Source: Prorocentrum cordatum
Lineage: Eukaryota; Sar; Dinophyceae; Prorocentrales; Prorocentraceae
Assembly: GCA_963575745.1 (NCBI GenBank)
Contig: CAUYUJ010015694.1
Location: forward strand, 1-60,000
DNA length: 60,000 nucleotides
Direction: 5' to 3'
A model generated the notes under the pieces. That model saw nothing but the letters and a program-made list of their open reading frames with translations. It was not told the origin of the DNA and ran no database searches. Positions 22,700-34,383 of this stretch are shown in pieces. The number at the start of each line of letters is the position of its first letter. The stretch's first letter is position 1. The position numbers and the translations under genes were made by a program.

Positions 22700-25095
22700 G
22701 CGAGTGGGCATCTTCGCCCGCGCTCGGTGTCCCCATCATTATTTCTCCCCGTCTTGTACCTTCCTCACCTCATGATCACTCCCACTACTCATGTTATGTG
22801 TTTCTCATCCTCCTCGTTATCCCCCCTCCCTTCATCCCTTCTCATCGCCCCTCCTGTTTTTGATAATCACCTTCACATCATCATGAGCATCGTCATCATT
22901 GCTTCCCCCTTTCAGTGCGGATTCCTCGACCGCCTCCTTCATCTCCGTCCTTCCATCTCCATGCGCAATCGAGCGATGCCCACCTGTCCGAACGTTTTGT
23001 CAAGCAGGCAACGCGTGCCACTTTGCACTTGGAGTCTGATTTTCATCGTGGGGCCTCTCGGATCTGCCGCCAGCCCCCAGTTCACATGATGGTGGAGAGA
23101 TGGTTACAAGGGGCAGGCGGAGGAGAAAGACAGTGCGGATGGCAAATGGACGCGGACGGATGTGAGGAGGATGAGCACGACGAGGAAGAGGAGGAGCGAT
23201 GTGGAGGAGAAAGAGAAGGATGAGCCGGAAGAGGAAGGGCAGGAAGCGGAAATTGGTGTGCGGGAGAGTGAGGGAGGAGGGGGAGGGGGCAGGAGGATTC
23301 GGAAGAGGGAGGGCGTGAAGAATGAGGAGGAAGACAAGGATGAGGGGGCATCACGCTGCCTGCAGTCGGAGAGCCGCCCGCGGACCTTCCTCGGCTTGCG
23401 TCCGCTCCTCCTGCTCGTGCTCCTGCTCCTGCTCCCCCTACGGCGGTGCCGACGAATCCCGACTAGCACCCCCCAGCACTAGAGAGGACTGGCGGCCAGT
23501 CCAGGGTTCACGCTCGTATGAGTGCGCTCAGCGGCGCCCCTGCAGGGTCCGTTTCGATCCGATCGATCCGATTTCGATATCGGCTCTGGCTGGCCCGATT
23601 GGATCCGATTTCGATGTTCCGACGATGCGATGCGGCCCGATGTTTGCACGGCGTTGTTGTGCATCTTGGCGCAACCGATCCGATTCGATGTCGAATCCGT
23701 GCCGATGCGGGCCGATCCGATGGACATTTCGACTCGACTCGAATTACCGATTCGATGCTGACTGATCTTGCTTCGATCCCTCTCCTGTTTCCGCTCCCCA
23801 TTCCCTCTGCTTGCCTCCTGATCCTCCAGGCGAGGCTCACTGCGGGGCCACGGGATCATTAGCCATGCGCTCGTTGCTTTCCCGATATGTCTATTGGGCC
23901 ATTTCGAGGGCCGCGTTGCGGCCCCTTCGGTACTTCTCATCAAGATGCGGTCGTCTACACATTGAGAGGTCGGTTCACGTAGATTCTCCTCCATTCATTT
24001 TCCGTCCTCATTGATCCAGAGGCTCAAGACATGCCGCCGACCCTGGAGAGGTGGTATGGGCGAGTGTAAGTAGTTCCGAATCTTGCATCCCCAGAAGCCC
24101 ATGCAGAAACAATGACGCGAGCAGTCAAGAGAAGGAAAACGTACACGCTTATCGTCTGACAATAAATGCCAAAGATGTTGAAAGTAGAGAAATCTGGGAG
24201 CTCGTTGGGGTAATATTGGAGGTCTCGAGGGGCCCCTTCTGGGAGCAGTTGGTGCCCTCTTGAGGGTTTTCAGAGGGCCTTCCTGGGGTCCCTGATGATC
24301 CTGTTGTCGTCGGTCCAAGACGGGAGGGTCCTAAGTTTGGGACCTCCGCCCGGACTCGAGCGTTCGCCTGTCTGGGCAATCTTGGGACGCTGATGGGTAC
24401 ACTTTGGATGGGCCCTCGGGGCTGCATCTGAGCGATGATTCGACTGGGGGTTCGACTACAGATACCCCAAAATTGATTTTCGCGTCGACTCGTCAACAAA
24501 AATACGTCAACCATTCGTAGATCTGCGAAAGTTCTACGAATTGCCCGTGGATTCGACAAGAAAAATCCTTTCTGGGGCAAATCAATTCTGTAGTCGACCC
24601 CCTACTCGAATGATGGGCCCTCTTCGGTGGTTTTGGAGCCGTCTTGAGGCATCAGAGGCCCATTGGAAGCAACAGCAAAGAAGCCCGTCGGAAACAAGCA
24701 GCGAAGACGTAAACATCACTGAACAGCTATCACGCGTTTAGGTTGTTCAATGGCTTTTGCCGCCTCGGGGTGTCCCTTGAAGGCTCCGCGGCCACGTGGA
24801 GACGCCGTGGGGCCCCTTCCCGTGTAGGAGCTCGTCTAGAGCCGTCTCGGAGGTCATCTGATCAAGGGGTCCCAGACTCCCAAGACTCGGGCAGATTGGA
24901 GGCGCGAGAAATTGGAGTTGAAGGCTCTGAGGCCCTGAGTGGCAGTCTGGATCCCGGTGGAGAAGGGAAGGGGAAGAGGGTTCATCTTCCCAATCCTATC
25001 CGTCTCTCAAACTCTGCCCTCCTCTTCCTCCTTTCCCTGCCTCGCCACAAGTGCCTGCTTGCCGCCATATCATCGCACCTCTGGGTGTTCCGATA
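22700..25095 (+). other. No gene recognised; low-complexity and degenerate repeats
   Basis: The region holds CT-rich (22740-22900) and GA-rich (23090-23340) stretches. A run built on CGATCCGAT and TTCGA words lies at 23545-23770. Further on is DNA with recurrent CTTGGGG/GAGGCC words. No frame shows convincing coding character. Confidence 0.45.
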
Positions 25096-25249
25096 CAGTC
25101 GGCCCGGATTAGTGGGTCGACCTTGCCAGCTCAAGGGTACCCTTGTGTCTTGTGCCCCGCGACATGTGCCTTCTCACACTCCAATGGCGATGCGGCCTTC
25201 GGAAGGGTCATGTGTCCTCGCGCGCGTCCTCTCCAATGAAGTTCGACTG
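25096..25249 (+). mobile_element. Mariner-type MITE, copy 1
   Basis: The element begins CAGTCGGCCCGGATTAGTGG and ends GTTCGACTG, flanked by TA on both sides (25094-25095 and 25250-25251). A second copy of about 147 bp at 41477-41623 shares most of the sequence. Short inverted ends starting CAGTCG plus a TA duplication fit the Tc1/mariner group. No transposase is inside. Confidence 0.7.
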
Positions 25250-25408
25250 TAGAGCCGATACAAGCGCTCGCGCGTACCGTGTCCGACACGCTCTTCGGAC
25301 CCACGGGGGGGGAATCGGCGGAAGTGGGATCGTGTGCCAACGACCGCCTGAAAATGCTGCGCTCCGATCTGGGCTCGCGGCTGCCGCCTCTCCGTCCCCG
25401 CCCTACGC

Positions 25409-25567
25409 TTAGGTTGGGCCTGTCCCTCTACAGGAGGAGAATTCAAAAATAGACAAAAAATACTCTGGGGACGATGTTTTAAGCATTTGCTGCCCATTTG
25501 GATGTAATTTTACGGTGTTTTTAATTTTTCGCCCAAAACCCCTTGTAGGGGGACACGCCCAACCTAA
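25409..25567 (+). mobile_element. hAT-type MITE, copy 1 (159 bp)
   Basis: The ends are TTAGGTTGGGC and GCCCAACCTAA, exact inverted repeats, extending imperfectly to about 28 bp (CCCTCTACAGG / CCTTGTAGGGG). An 8-bp target duplication, CCCTACGC, flanks it (25401-25408 and 25568-25575). The T/A-rich centre contains GGGGACGATGTTTT. Eight-base duplications are typical of hAT elements. Confidence 0.85.
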
Positions 25568-25575
25568 CCCTACGC

Positions 25576-26431
25576 TGAGAAAATTTACCTGTGAGCGCGA
25601 ATGGCAAGGACGAGTAGCACTCCGAAGGGAACCCTTGCAGTTTGCCTCTTCGGCCCACCACTGTCCAGTCCTTAATTCAGGAAGCCTCAATTCGTACGTT
25701 CTCGGGACCGGGACTGGAAGCAGAATCCCTCGGATGATGGGGAAGGGGGGGAAGTCTTGGGAGCCGGAGGAGGAGGAGGGTCCCCTTCCCCCCGCCCCCT
25801 CCCGTTAGACTGTCGCCCATTCATCGCCGATAGGGGCCCGCTCAGCAACGCGGGGCGCCGTTATCGAGGGCCGATCGCCGATCTATCGGCCATGTGTTGC
25901 TGATTCGAGCTCGATGCTTTCCCCCGTGAGCAGGTCCCCCCCCCTCCGTTGCCCCTCATCTCCTGGCTTCGCCGAGCAGCGTTCAGCGGCACCCGTGGTT
26001 CCTGGCCGTGGCTCTCCACCACCCACCCCTCCTCTCCTCTGGTGCCGGCCTCTCTCGTCCAAAGAAGGAGCAGGACGAGGACAGGAGGAGGGAGGTAGGA
26101 GAAGGCAGAGGAGGACGAGGAGGACGAGGAGCACGACGACGACGACGACGAGGACGGGGAGGGAAATGGCAGGATGGTGACGAAGGAGTGTTGGTTCACG
26201 TGCTCGGGATGGTGTCCCACAGTGCGGGGGTCTCCGGACGTCCGCAGAGGCTACATGTCGGATGTCTTCGCATGCCCTCGGATGTCTGATGCGTGTGGGC
26301 GGAAGACCGAGAGGGGGAGGAGGGAGGCGGGTCCAGCCGCGCTGGCTCGGCCCCCTCTCCCCCGCGCCGCCCCGGGGCGCCCACCGAAGCTCACTCGAGC
26401 CGCCTGGCTCGCATCCCGCGCGCCGCCCCCC
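25576..26431 (+). other. No gene recognised; repeat fragments
   Basis: Contains a motif of CATCGCCGATAGGGGCCCG type (25825-25900), a block near 25925-26060 (CTGGCTTCGCCGAGCAGCG) that recurs near 36290-36380, and GA-rich low complexity (26065-26160). Confidence 0.45.
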
Positions 26432-26659
26432 ATGCGCGCGCCACCGCCGCGCCTCTGGCTGGCGGCTGGCGTCGCCGCCGCCTGCTGCGGGCGCGCTCGG
26501 GCCAGCGGCGCGGGAGCCGGCGACCCCCTGGACGGCGCCAGGCAGGCGGTGGCCGGCCGCCTCCGCCGCCTGCAGGCGCAGCAGGCCGTGGAGGCCCGGG
26601 CCCGCCGCGCTGTGCGCGTCACGGACGGCACGCCCGCACTGGTCGGCCACGCGCGCTAA
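26432..26659 (+). CDS. Candidate exon: signal-peptide-like start of an unknown protein
   Basis: From ATG 26432 the frame gives MRAPPPRLWLAAGVAAACCG, which has the n-, h- and c-regions of a signal peptide, then an Ala/Arg/Gln-rich helical stretch (RRLQAQQAVEA). Third positions are strongly G or C. Coding probably stops near 26595, where the sequence GGCCCGCCGCGCTGTGCG begins; the same bases occur just before the next candidate exon at about 30040. Family unknown. Chance in GC-rich DNA is a real alternative. Confidence 0.35.
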   Translation: MRAPPPRLWLAAGVAAACCGRARASGAGAGDPLDGARQAVAGRLRRLQAQQAVEARARRAVRVTDGTPALVGHAR

Positions 26660-27074
26660 GGGGGGCAGCTTGTCAGTCGGGGGTGGACAGGCCTCCTGCT
26701 CGGACACGTCGATTCAGGAATGGGCCGTTTTCGGTTCGCGAGAGGGCGTCGCGGCCGTCGTTTGTGCGGGTCCAGGTCCGTCGGGTTCGGTCCCAGGCCG
26801 TTTTCACTAAGGGGAGGTTTACTAAAGGGAGGTTTGTCCACCGCCGAGTAGCTTGTCAGCGGCAGAGGGCAGACGGGGGGAGGTAGGCATAGGGGAGGAT
26901 GCATCGACCCCCCATCGCCTATTGATCGCCGATAGGGGCCCGCTAGCCCCAACCTGCCCAGGAAGGTGTGGATTCACCATCGGAGGCCCATCGCCGATCT
27001 ATCGGCGATGTATCGCCGACTCCAGGTCGATGCATCCTCCCCTATGCCAGTCCCCCCCGATCGTTGCCCCTCAG

Positions 27075-27205
27075 CTTGGCATCGCTCGGACGTGTGCATG
27101 TTTTGCCCGGCGAGGACCATCGAGGAGCATCTTGGATCATGTCGCAACAAACAGAGCACAGAAGACGGAAAGTGCACGGGGAATGGACGTCCGAGCGATG
27201 GCAAG
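27075..27205 (+). mobile_element. CATCG-ended MITE, copy 1
   Basis: The ends are CTTGGCATCGCTCGGACGT and its near reverse complement (right end ACGTCCGAGCGATGGCAAG). Between them lie GGACCATCGAGGAGCAT and a sequence of GAAAGTGCACGGGGAATGG type. Copies 2 and 3 lie at 53459-53583 and 54740-54872. No clear target duplication was seen. Confidence 0.75.
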
Positions 27206-27548
27206 ATAGGGGGAGGGGGGAAGGCTCCTTAGAAGCACCCTGCTTCTAGCAAGCCTTCCCCCCTCCCACTACATACCCCCTTGTGCGCACGGCCAGAATG
27301 CGTGCGGAAGAAATGTGCACGATGCCCAACAGCAAATTTGATTCAAGACCGACAGGGGCTGCTGTTGGACGGGCGAGCGTTTGTCTCAAATGGGCGACGC
27401 CCGCGGCGACACGGACAGCGAATCCTGTTCAAAAAAAATGAGCAGGGATTGTGCTCTGGCCACGATTCTTCACCACGTTACATGTTTTCTCGCCGCCGCA
27501 CCTGGCACGCTCTGCGCGCCAGGGAGGGGGTCCAGCGCAGATCTAAAT

Positions 27549-28230
27549 TAGCCTGGCGAGGGACCCAACCATATGCAGTTGTGAATACCGCAGTTGTAGG
27601 TATCGACTTCGGTGGAGCCCCCTTGTAGGGCCACGAAACGCTATATTTGGTGGGGGAAACACATACGGACTGCGCCACTGGGACCTTCGGTGGAGCTCCC
27701 TACGGGGCCACGAAACGCTGTACTGGGTGTGGGAGACGCATGCGGGCTGCGCCGCTGGGACCTTAGTTAGGGTGGAGCTCCCAATGGGGCCACGAAAAGC
27801 CGTACTGGGTGTGGGAGACGCATGCGGGCTGCACCATTGGTACCTTCGGTGGAGCTCCCTATGGGGCCACGAAGCGCTGTACTGGGTGTGGGAGACGCAT
27901 GCGGGCTGAGCCGCTGGGACCTTCGGTGGAGCTCCCCATGTGGACACGAAACGCTGTACTGGGTGTGGGAGACGCCTGCGGGCTGCGCCACTGGGACCTC
28001 CAGTGGAGTTCCCTACGGGGCCATGAAACGCTGTACTGGGTGTCGGAGACGCATGCGGGCTGCGCCACTGGGACCTTCGGTGAAGCTCCCTGGGGCCACG
28101 AAACGCTATACTGGGTGTGGGAGACGCACGCGGGCTGCGCCACTGGGACCTTCGGCGGAGCTCCCTATGGGGCCACGAAACGCTGTACTGCGTATGGGAG
28201 ACGCACGCGGGCTGCGCCGGTGACGCCCCC
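27549..28230 (+). repeat. Composite tandem-repeat element, truncated copy 3
   Basis: The left end (GGCGAGGGACCCAACCATAT, then TACCGCAGTTGTAGGTA) matches the left end of copy 2. About seven units of roughly 80 bases follow (GGGAGACGCATGCGGGCTGC, CCTTCGGTGGAGCTCCCT). The GA-rich right end found in copies 1 and 2 is missing. Confidence 0.8.
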
Positions 28231-29270
28231 CCGACGCCCATTAAGAAACTCGGAGTACAGCCTGGTAGCCCCACAAGGGGGGCCGCGGATTAAAATCCGA
28301 GGTGATGGGACGCTTCTTGCGTCTTGGGGCTTCCTCGGCAGTCGTCTCGGAGCCCTCTTGGGGCGTCCTGCGAGGCCCCTCGGTAGTCTCGAGACCATCT
28401 CGGTCGCCGTCGTCGTCGAGAATTCCTCCGGGTGTTGGACTTCAGCTTGAGGGAGACGTTCGAGGGTTGTCGGGCCATGGTGTGTGGGAAGGCTCCGGAA
28501 ACTGTTGAATTCTGTCTTTCCTTAGCGTCTTGGGGGCTCTGGGGGGCATCTGGGGGACTTCTTCGGGGCCTCGTGGGAGCTTCCTGGGGGCCTCTGGGGG
28601 CTGGCTCGTGGGACCATCTTTGGGAAAAGACTCGACATGTCAGTTCGAATTCTCCCTCTCTGGCGCCTGTCGGGGCTCCCTTGGGGCTCGCCTTGGCCGT
28701 CTAAAGGGGCACCAGGAGCCGTCTTGGGGCCCTCTGGGGCAGCTCTGGTGGTCTCTTGGAGGCCTTCTGGGTCGCCTTGGGACCATCTTGGGAGCATTTT
28801 GGGCCGTCTTGGACGCTGAGAAGACGCAAAGACGGGTACGCTAAAAATGTACGCTGTTCCTAGGGATTGGGACGATGTTGGCTTCGTGGGGCCTTCTCGG
28901 CAGCCATCTGGGAGCACTCATCGGGGCTTCGTGAGCCCTCTCGAGGGCATCTCGGACCGTCGTAGGACTACCCTGGGCCGTCTCGATGCTCTCTTGGACT
29001 ATCTGGGCGCGCTGGTTGGGCTCTCTGGGGCCTTCCTTTCTGGATGTGTTTTGAGGCCCCGAGGCCTCAGGAGAGCTCGTCCACCTGATCACCCCTGGCA
29101 AGCAGAGGTCGGCATCGTGGGCCGCCTTGTCCACTGTGCGGCCATCTTGGGGCGTCTTCGAGGCATATTGGGCAGTCTTGGTGCCCTTGCTTGCCTGCAC
29201 GGGCCGTCTTGGAAGCTCGGGGCGCATATCCAGAATCGTGGCTTGCGAGGCCGAGCGCATGAGAGTAGCG
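28231..29270 (+). other. Degenerate CTTGGGG-rich repeats, no gene
   Basis: Recurrent words such as GTCTTGGGGCCCTCTGGGG and CTCGGGGC give long but compositional frames. Similar DNA recurs at 48190-48780. Confidence 0.5.
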
Positions 29271-29274
29271 CCTG

Positions 29275-29637
29275 GGAACGCAAGACGTGCACGATCCTCG
29301 AGCGGGTGCGCGTGGGATGAGGGGTCTAGGAGGTGTCAGCCATGCGAGAAGTGCGCAATCTTCGAGCGGGCGCTCATGGAATGAGGGTTCAGGCATAAGC
29401 TGCTGTGCGGGAAGTGTATCATCCTCGAGCGCTCACGCGTGGAAGGCGATTTCAGGCATCAGCCGCCATGGGGGAAGTGCACGATCCTCGAGCGGGTGCG
29501 CTTGGAATGGGGGGTCAGGCATTCGCTGCTATGTGGGGAGTGCAGCATCCTCCAGCGGGCACGCGCGGATTGGGGGATTAGGCATTAGCTGCCTTGCTGG
29601 AAGTGCACCATCCTCGAGCGTGCACGAGGGAAGAAGC
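29275..29637 (+). repeat. 63-bp tandem repeat, about 5.5 copies
   Basis: The unit contains GAAGTGCACGATCCTCGAGCG, then a GCGCGTGGAATG-like stretch and TCAGGCATTAGCTGC. Unit starts lie near 29285, 29350, 29413, 29476, 29539 and 29602. The copies are diverged. Confidence 0.8.
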
Positions 29638-30024
29638 CTCGGTGAGTAGTGGGGATGCACGCAAGAGCCCGCTGGTAGAGAAAGGAGCTGTCCCTTGTCA
29701 GAGTCCACGAAACCCTACCATGCAGACTTTGGCATTCTTCCACGTCTCAACGTGCCAGTGGGCACGGTGGTGGATCTCATGGCGATAACGGGCGTGACCA
29801 GGGGGTGGGGAGAGGGGAGAGGAGGCCGGTCACGTCATGATGCGTGCCAGCGCCGTTTGGGAATGTCCAGGAATCGTTGATTCTCAAACGGCGCCGGCGC
29901 GAATCGTGACGTGATCAGGGTGGGAGAGGTGGGAGGTGGGGGGGGACGGGGCCGGTCACGGGCAGCGTTATCGCGAATAGCAGAGAGGAGAAGGAGCAAA
30001 ACAAAGCAACAGCAAAAACGAACT

Positions 30025-30195
30025 CCCAGTCGAGGCCGGGCCCGCCGCGCTGTGCGTGTCGCAGAAGGCCGAGTGCGCGAGGAACATCGCCAGGACTCAG
30101 GCCGTCGAGGGCGAGAGGGCCCGGGCGGTGCGGGCGGCCGGCGGCGACGCGGACGGGTGCATCTCGGGGGCCCTGAGACGGGGGCCGATGCAAAC
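30025..30195 (+). CDS. Candidate exon of an unknown Ala/Arg-rich protein
   Basis: One frame reads CVSQKAECARNIARTQAVEG, then RARAVRAAGGDADGCISGAL, with GC-rich third positions. It is preceded by GGCCCGCCGCGCTGTGCG and a CAG acceptor near 30063. It might join the candidate exons at 26432 and 31213 in one gene, but I cannot show that. Confidence 0.3.
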
Positions 30196-30875
30196 GTTGT
30201 GAGGAGCATCCTGGAGGCCTCGCGCGGCGCGTAATAGTAGTATGATCTAGTCCATTTGTCAGTTCAGTAAGCTATCCAGGATGTTCCTCCTAACAAACAG
30301 GGGTCAGTCAGAGCGCTGGATCTTGCCGGATCCTGCTGTGCCAGGGTTGCACTGGCCCGGGCTTGTGTGCAGGATGCTGCGGGATCGATCCTGCAGGATC
30401 CTGGCTGACCCAGGTTTGCATTGACCTGGGTCAGTGGAGCCCCGAGCATCTACGGCGGCGCGGAGCCCTCTGCGGGGTGCCACGAGCTGAGGGAGGCCAG
30501 GAGGAGCTCTGAGACCAGGGGCAACGCTAGGGTTTCGGGATCGAGATTCGAGGGTTTCGGGCGTGTTCGTCGAATCTCGACGGCTTTCCAGCCTCCGGAT
30601 GCCTTCCAGCGGCTGCGACTCGCCGAGGGTGTTCTGGGGGGGGGGTGCCCAGATCGTCCCGAACGGTCCCCGGGGAGCCGAGTTATGACCCGAAAACCAG
30701 GAAGTTTTGTTAATGGGGTACATGCTCAGAGGGGGACGCATCGACGCCCAATCGCCTCGCCGATAGGGGCCCGATGGCCCACCACTCCCAGGAACGTGCG
30801 GGGTCGATGTGGAGGGCATATTCCCTATGTATCTGCGATTCCAGGACGATGTTGCCCCCCATCAGCCAGTACCGA

Positions 30876-31005
30876 CGGCCCGCGCAGATTTCTTAGATTG
30901 GCGCTGGGTCCCCCCCTTCCCTAGCGCGCGGAGTGCGCCAGGGGCGGCGCCGGAGGCGCCACCCGGGGGGGCCCAGCGCCGATCCGAGAAATCCTCGCGG
31001 CCCGT
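30876..31005. mobile_element. Foldback element FB, copy 1
   Basis: An inverted-repeat hairpin with arms of CGCAGATTTCTTAGATTGGC and GCTGGGTCCCCC type, read back on the right as GGGGGGGCCCAGCGCCGATC. The middle is GCGCGGAGTGCGCCAGGGG-like. Five copies occur in the window. Confidence 0.75.
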
Positions 31006-31026
31006 CGAAAGCTTATGATAGTAGTG

Positions 31027-31186
31027 GTTGAGTCGGGCGTGTCCAGGAGACATATTCAAAAATAGTCAAAAAATAGTCAGGGGACGATGTTTGATTATCT
31101 TATGTACATGTTGGGCGTATTTGTCCGTGTTTTTTTCTTCAATTGTTCGCCCAAAGTTCCCCTGTAGTGGAACAGGCCCGACCTCA
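31027..31186 (+). mobile_element. hAT-type MITE, copy 2 (160 bp)
   Basis: The left end is GTTGAGTCGGGCGTGTCC and the right end GGCCCGACCTCA. It is flanked by the 8-bp duplication TAGTAGTG (31019-31026 and 31187-31194). The centre matches copy 1 (GGGGACGATGTTT). It is inserted next to foldback copy 1. Confidence 0.85.
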
Positions 31187-31212
31187 TAGTAGTGCCTCTT
31201 TGCTATTCGAGG

Positions 31213-31345
31213 AGCGTCGACATGTACAGGCGCGAGATGGAGGCGCTCGTCCGCGGCTGCGCGTCCGCCCCCGAGTCCCACGAGGCGCGCGCCCAGCGCA
31301 GGCAGGACCAGCTGGACGGCCTGCACGAGGCCCACCGCCTCCTGA
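31213..31345 (+). CDS. Candidate exon of an unknown helical protein
   Basis: The frame reads MYRREMEALVRGCASAPESH, then ARAQRRQDQLDGLHEAHRLL, with strongly GC-rich third positions and an amphipathic helical character. It ends CTGAG|GTGACG, a plausible donor. Family unknown. Confidence 0.35.
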
Positions 31346-31742
31346 GGTGACGCCGCGCTCGGCGGGGGCGGCGGAGACCCGGTGGACGAGGCCCGCCGCG
31401 AGGCTCACAACACAACATCAGCATCCTCGTCCTCATCCTCATCCTCATCCTGCTCCTCATCCTTCTGCTCCTCCTGCTCATCCTCATCCTCATCCTCTGG
31501 GCCTCCCAAGCGGGGTCCGACCCAATCTGCTCGGACCCCCTTTGCGCGACGCAGAAAAGTGAGGTCGTCTGCGCCGACATTGGCGTGCAAGCTGCCCGCG
31601 TGAGGCCACCGCGTAAGGTCGCTGCGTCATCTCGCGTAAGACCCGTCGTTGATCGTCGCGCATTTAAGAGACCACTATGGACGAGGCCAGCCGCGAGGCT
31701 CACCGCCCCAGAGACAAATCGCAAAGAAGAGAACAGCATAAG

Positions 31743-31971
31743 CATAAACTTTCGAGTCGTCCGGGCGGATTTCTTGGATCTGGACCCCCCCCCTCCTCCC
31801 TTACTCGCGGAGCGCACAAGGAGCGGCACCGGAGGCGCCGCCAGGGACGCCTCCTGCGCGATGGACCCCTCTGGCGACGCCTCCTGCGCCGCCCCTGGCG
31901 CACTCTGGGCGCCAGCGAGGGGGGCCCAGCGCCGATCCAGGAAATCCGCGCGGACCTCAGCAGTTTTTATG
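31743..31971. mobile_element. Foldback element FB, copy 2
   Basis: The outer ends CATAAACTTTCGAG and its diverged complement (CAGTTTTTATG) enclose GGGCGGATTTCTTGGATC and, on the right, GATCCAGGAAATCCGCGCGG. The middle is larger than in the other copies, with CGCCTCCTGCGC repeats. Confidence 0.75.
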
Positions 31972-32337
31972 TTGCAGCTTCCTCTGCTGAGCATCAGGAG
32001 GGAAAGAAACACACAGACACAATTAATCGTCGACTCCCTGGAAAATACGGGAAGATATGGGAAGTGGGGGGGAAGACGAGAACCCAGAAAGTATGTGATA
32101 CTATAGGGGGATCCTGGGATTTGCGTGCGCATCGTGTCTCCTATGTGTGTGTCCCTGGGCTCCTTTGGAGGACGCGGGCGGCGAGGGCCCCGAAGCGGGC
32201 ACGGGGGCTGCTCGCCCGGACCCGGCGGGGCGGCCGCGGCCGCGGGCGCCTCGAAGTTTGGCGCGGTTGCCATCGAGTGCTCCCCGGCGCCTCCGGGGGG
32301 GGGGTCCTTTGTGGCGGGGTGCCGCCGTGTCTTGGGG

Positions 32338-32494
32338 TTAGGTCGGGCACGTCCCTCTGCAGGGGAAAATTTCCACAACAGTCCAAAAATAGTCTGGGGA
32401 CGATTTTTCGAGCATGTTTGACCATTTTTGAGTATTTGTTGACTCTTCTTCATGTTTCTTCCAAAATCCGCCTGTAGGGGGACGCCCGACCTAA
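32338..32494 (+). mobile_element. hAT-type MITE, copy 3 (157 bp)
   Basis: The ends are TTAGGTCGGGC and GCCCGACCTAA, perfect inverted repeats. The flanking 8-bp duplication is TCTTGGGG (32330-32337 and 32495-32502). The internal CTGGGGACGATTTTT matches copies 1 and 2. Confidence 0.88.
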
Positions 32495-32502
32495 TCTTGG
32501 GG

Positions 32503-33012
32503 GCCTCTGAGCGGTGTGGCGACACACCTCGCGTGGTTCCAAAAGGGACCCCAGGGGCAGGGGCTTTTAAGACGGGCGATGCCGATGTCTCAAGTCCGCT
32601 CGGCTTCGCCCACAAGGTCGCTGCACGACGCTTTCACTCGCACTCTTCGAAGTATCAAATGCGACGCCACGGTCTCAGAAGTCCCCTTCGCTGGCATCCC
32701 TTTAGGAACATCAATTCCGCATTGTGAGTCAGTGGGAATTCGAGGTTACCGCACTGCTTGGGGGCTCGGGTCGTTCTCCGAGAACGTCTTCGGCGACTGC
32801 AGTTCAGGTTCTGGAGTCGCTCGGAACACTTCCAGGGTGATTTCAGACACACTGACACTCACCGCTCCCAGTTCCAGAAGCAACCTGGAACGCTAGCGGG
32901 GTGATGTTCCATTCGGGCTGATTTGGTGGTTTGCACGAGGCCTTATTGGGCTGCTTGCAGAAGGCCTTCATGAGCTGTGTGCAGCAGGACTTATTGAGCT
33001 GCTTGCAGGAGG
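32503..33012 (+). other. No gene recognised
   Basis: Unique-looking DNA with no convincing frame. A short repeat of GCTGCTTGCAG/GGACTTATTG type lies at 32925-33020. Confidence 0.4.
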
Positions 33013-33014
33013 AC

Positions 33015-33965
33015 TTATTGCCCCCCCCCACGTATCCCCGAGAGCACCTGCTGCACCGGGAAGGGCCCTAAGTGGCAAAACACCTTGGAAAGGTTCTGGG
33101 GTCAGTTTCCGTTCAGGGCGGCCCCGCGATTTAGTTGGCTGGGCCGAGACAGGAGGCTCCCAAATGTGGAAAATGACGACTTCTTGGGCTCGGGTGCACC
33201 CCCCTCTTATTCCCAAGAGCGCCTGCCGCACTGGGGAGGGGTTCGGGAGTGAGTGTCCATTTGGGGCGTTCCCGCGATTCAGCTGGGGAGCCCAGCCGAG
33301 ACAGAAGGCTCCCCAATAGGAGGTTCCATCTAAAAAATGATTACTGTTAGGGGTCGGGTGCGCCCCCCCTCTTACCCCCGAGAGCGCCTGCTGCACTGGG
33401 GGTCTGGGGGGGTCCCAGATGGAAAATCACTCTGGAACGGTCCCTGGTGGATTGTCCATCTAGGGCGTTCTCGCGATTCAACTGGGGAGCCCAGCCGAGA
33501 CAGAAGGCTCCCCAACATGATATTAATACCATTTGGGAAATGGCGGCTGTTGAGCTCGAGTACACCCACCCCCCCACTTCTCCTCGAGGGCGCCTGCTGC
33601 ACTGGGGAGGGCCCCAAACGGAAAAACACCCTGGACTGGTTCTGGAGTCAGATTCCATCTAGGGCGGTCCCGCGATTCAGTTGGCTGGGCCGAAACACAA
33701 GGCTCCCCAATAAGAGATCCCATGTGGAAAATGACAACTTCTTGGGCTCGGGGGCACCCCCCTCTATCCCCAAGAGCCCCTGCCGCACTCGGGAAGGGTT
33801 CGGGGGTGATTTTCCATTTGGGGCGTTCCCGCGATTCAGCTGGGGAGCCCAGCCGAGACAGAAGGCTCCCAATAGGAGGTTCCATCTGGAAAATGACAAC
33901 TTTCTGGGCTCGCATACACCCCCCCACTTATCCCCGAGAGGGCCTGCTGCACTGGGGGGGCGCAC
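33015..33965 (+). repeat. Tandem repeat of about 180-190 bp, five copies
   Basis: Each unit contains CCCCGAGAGCGCCTGCTGCA, CTGGGGAGCCCAGCCGAGAC and AGAAGGCTCCC. Unit starts lie near 33030, 33210, 33370, 33570, 33757 and 33928 (last partial). Long frames on both strands here are repeat-encoded. Confidence 0.8.
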
Positions 33966-34383
33966 ATGGAAGGTTGCACCTGGGGGTCCCAGATGGAAGA
34001 TCACCCGTTCCAGGTCCCAATAATCACACGGAACGATTCCAGGATGATTCCAGAGCCTGGAACGGGTCGATGCCACAGCCGGCGGCATGGACTTCCAGGG
34101 TCCCGAAGCCGCGCGGCGACGGACCGCGCGGTGAGGTCGTTGGGGGTTCCGAGGTCACCACGCGGTCCGTCACCACAAGGTGTTGGGGCCCGAATTATCC
34201 CCTACCCCTTCCAGGGGCAACGTTGGAGGGGTTTTGACTCGATGCGGGAGGTGCGGACCCCCAATCGCCCATTGATGTTCGATGGGGGCCCCGATGGCCC
34301 ACCCCGCTGAGGAACGCGAGGTTCTGCTGTCGGCGCCACGTCGCCGGTCCATTGGCGATGCGGCGCCGATTCGAGCTCGATGT

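Noticed and set aside
31203-32615. 470-residue - strand frame
   Set aside because: It runs through a hAT MITE, foldback copy 2 and a candidate exon on the other strand, so it is a chance open frame.
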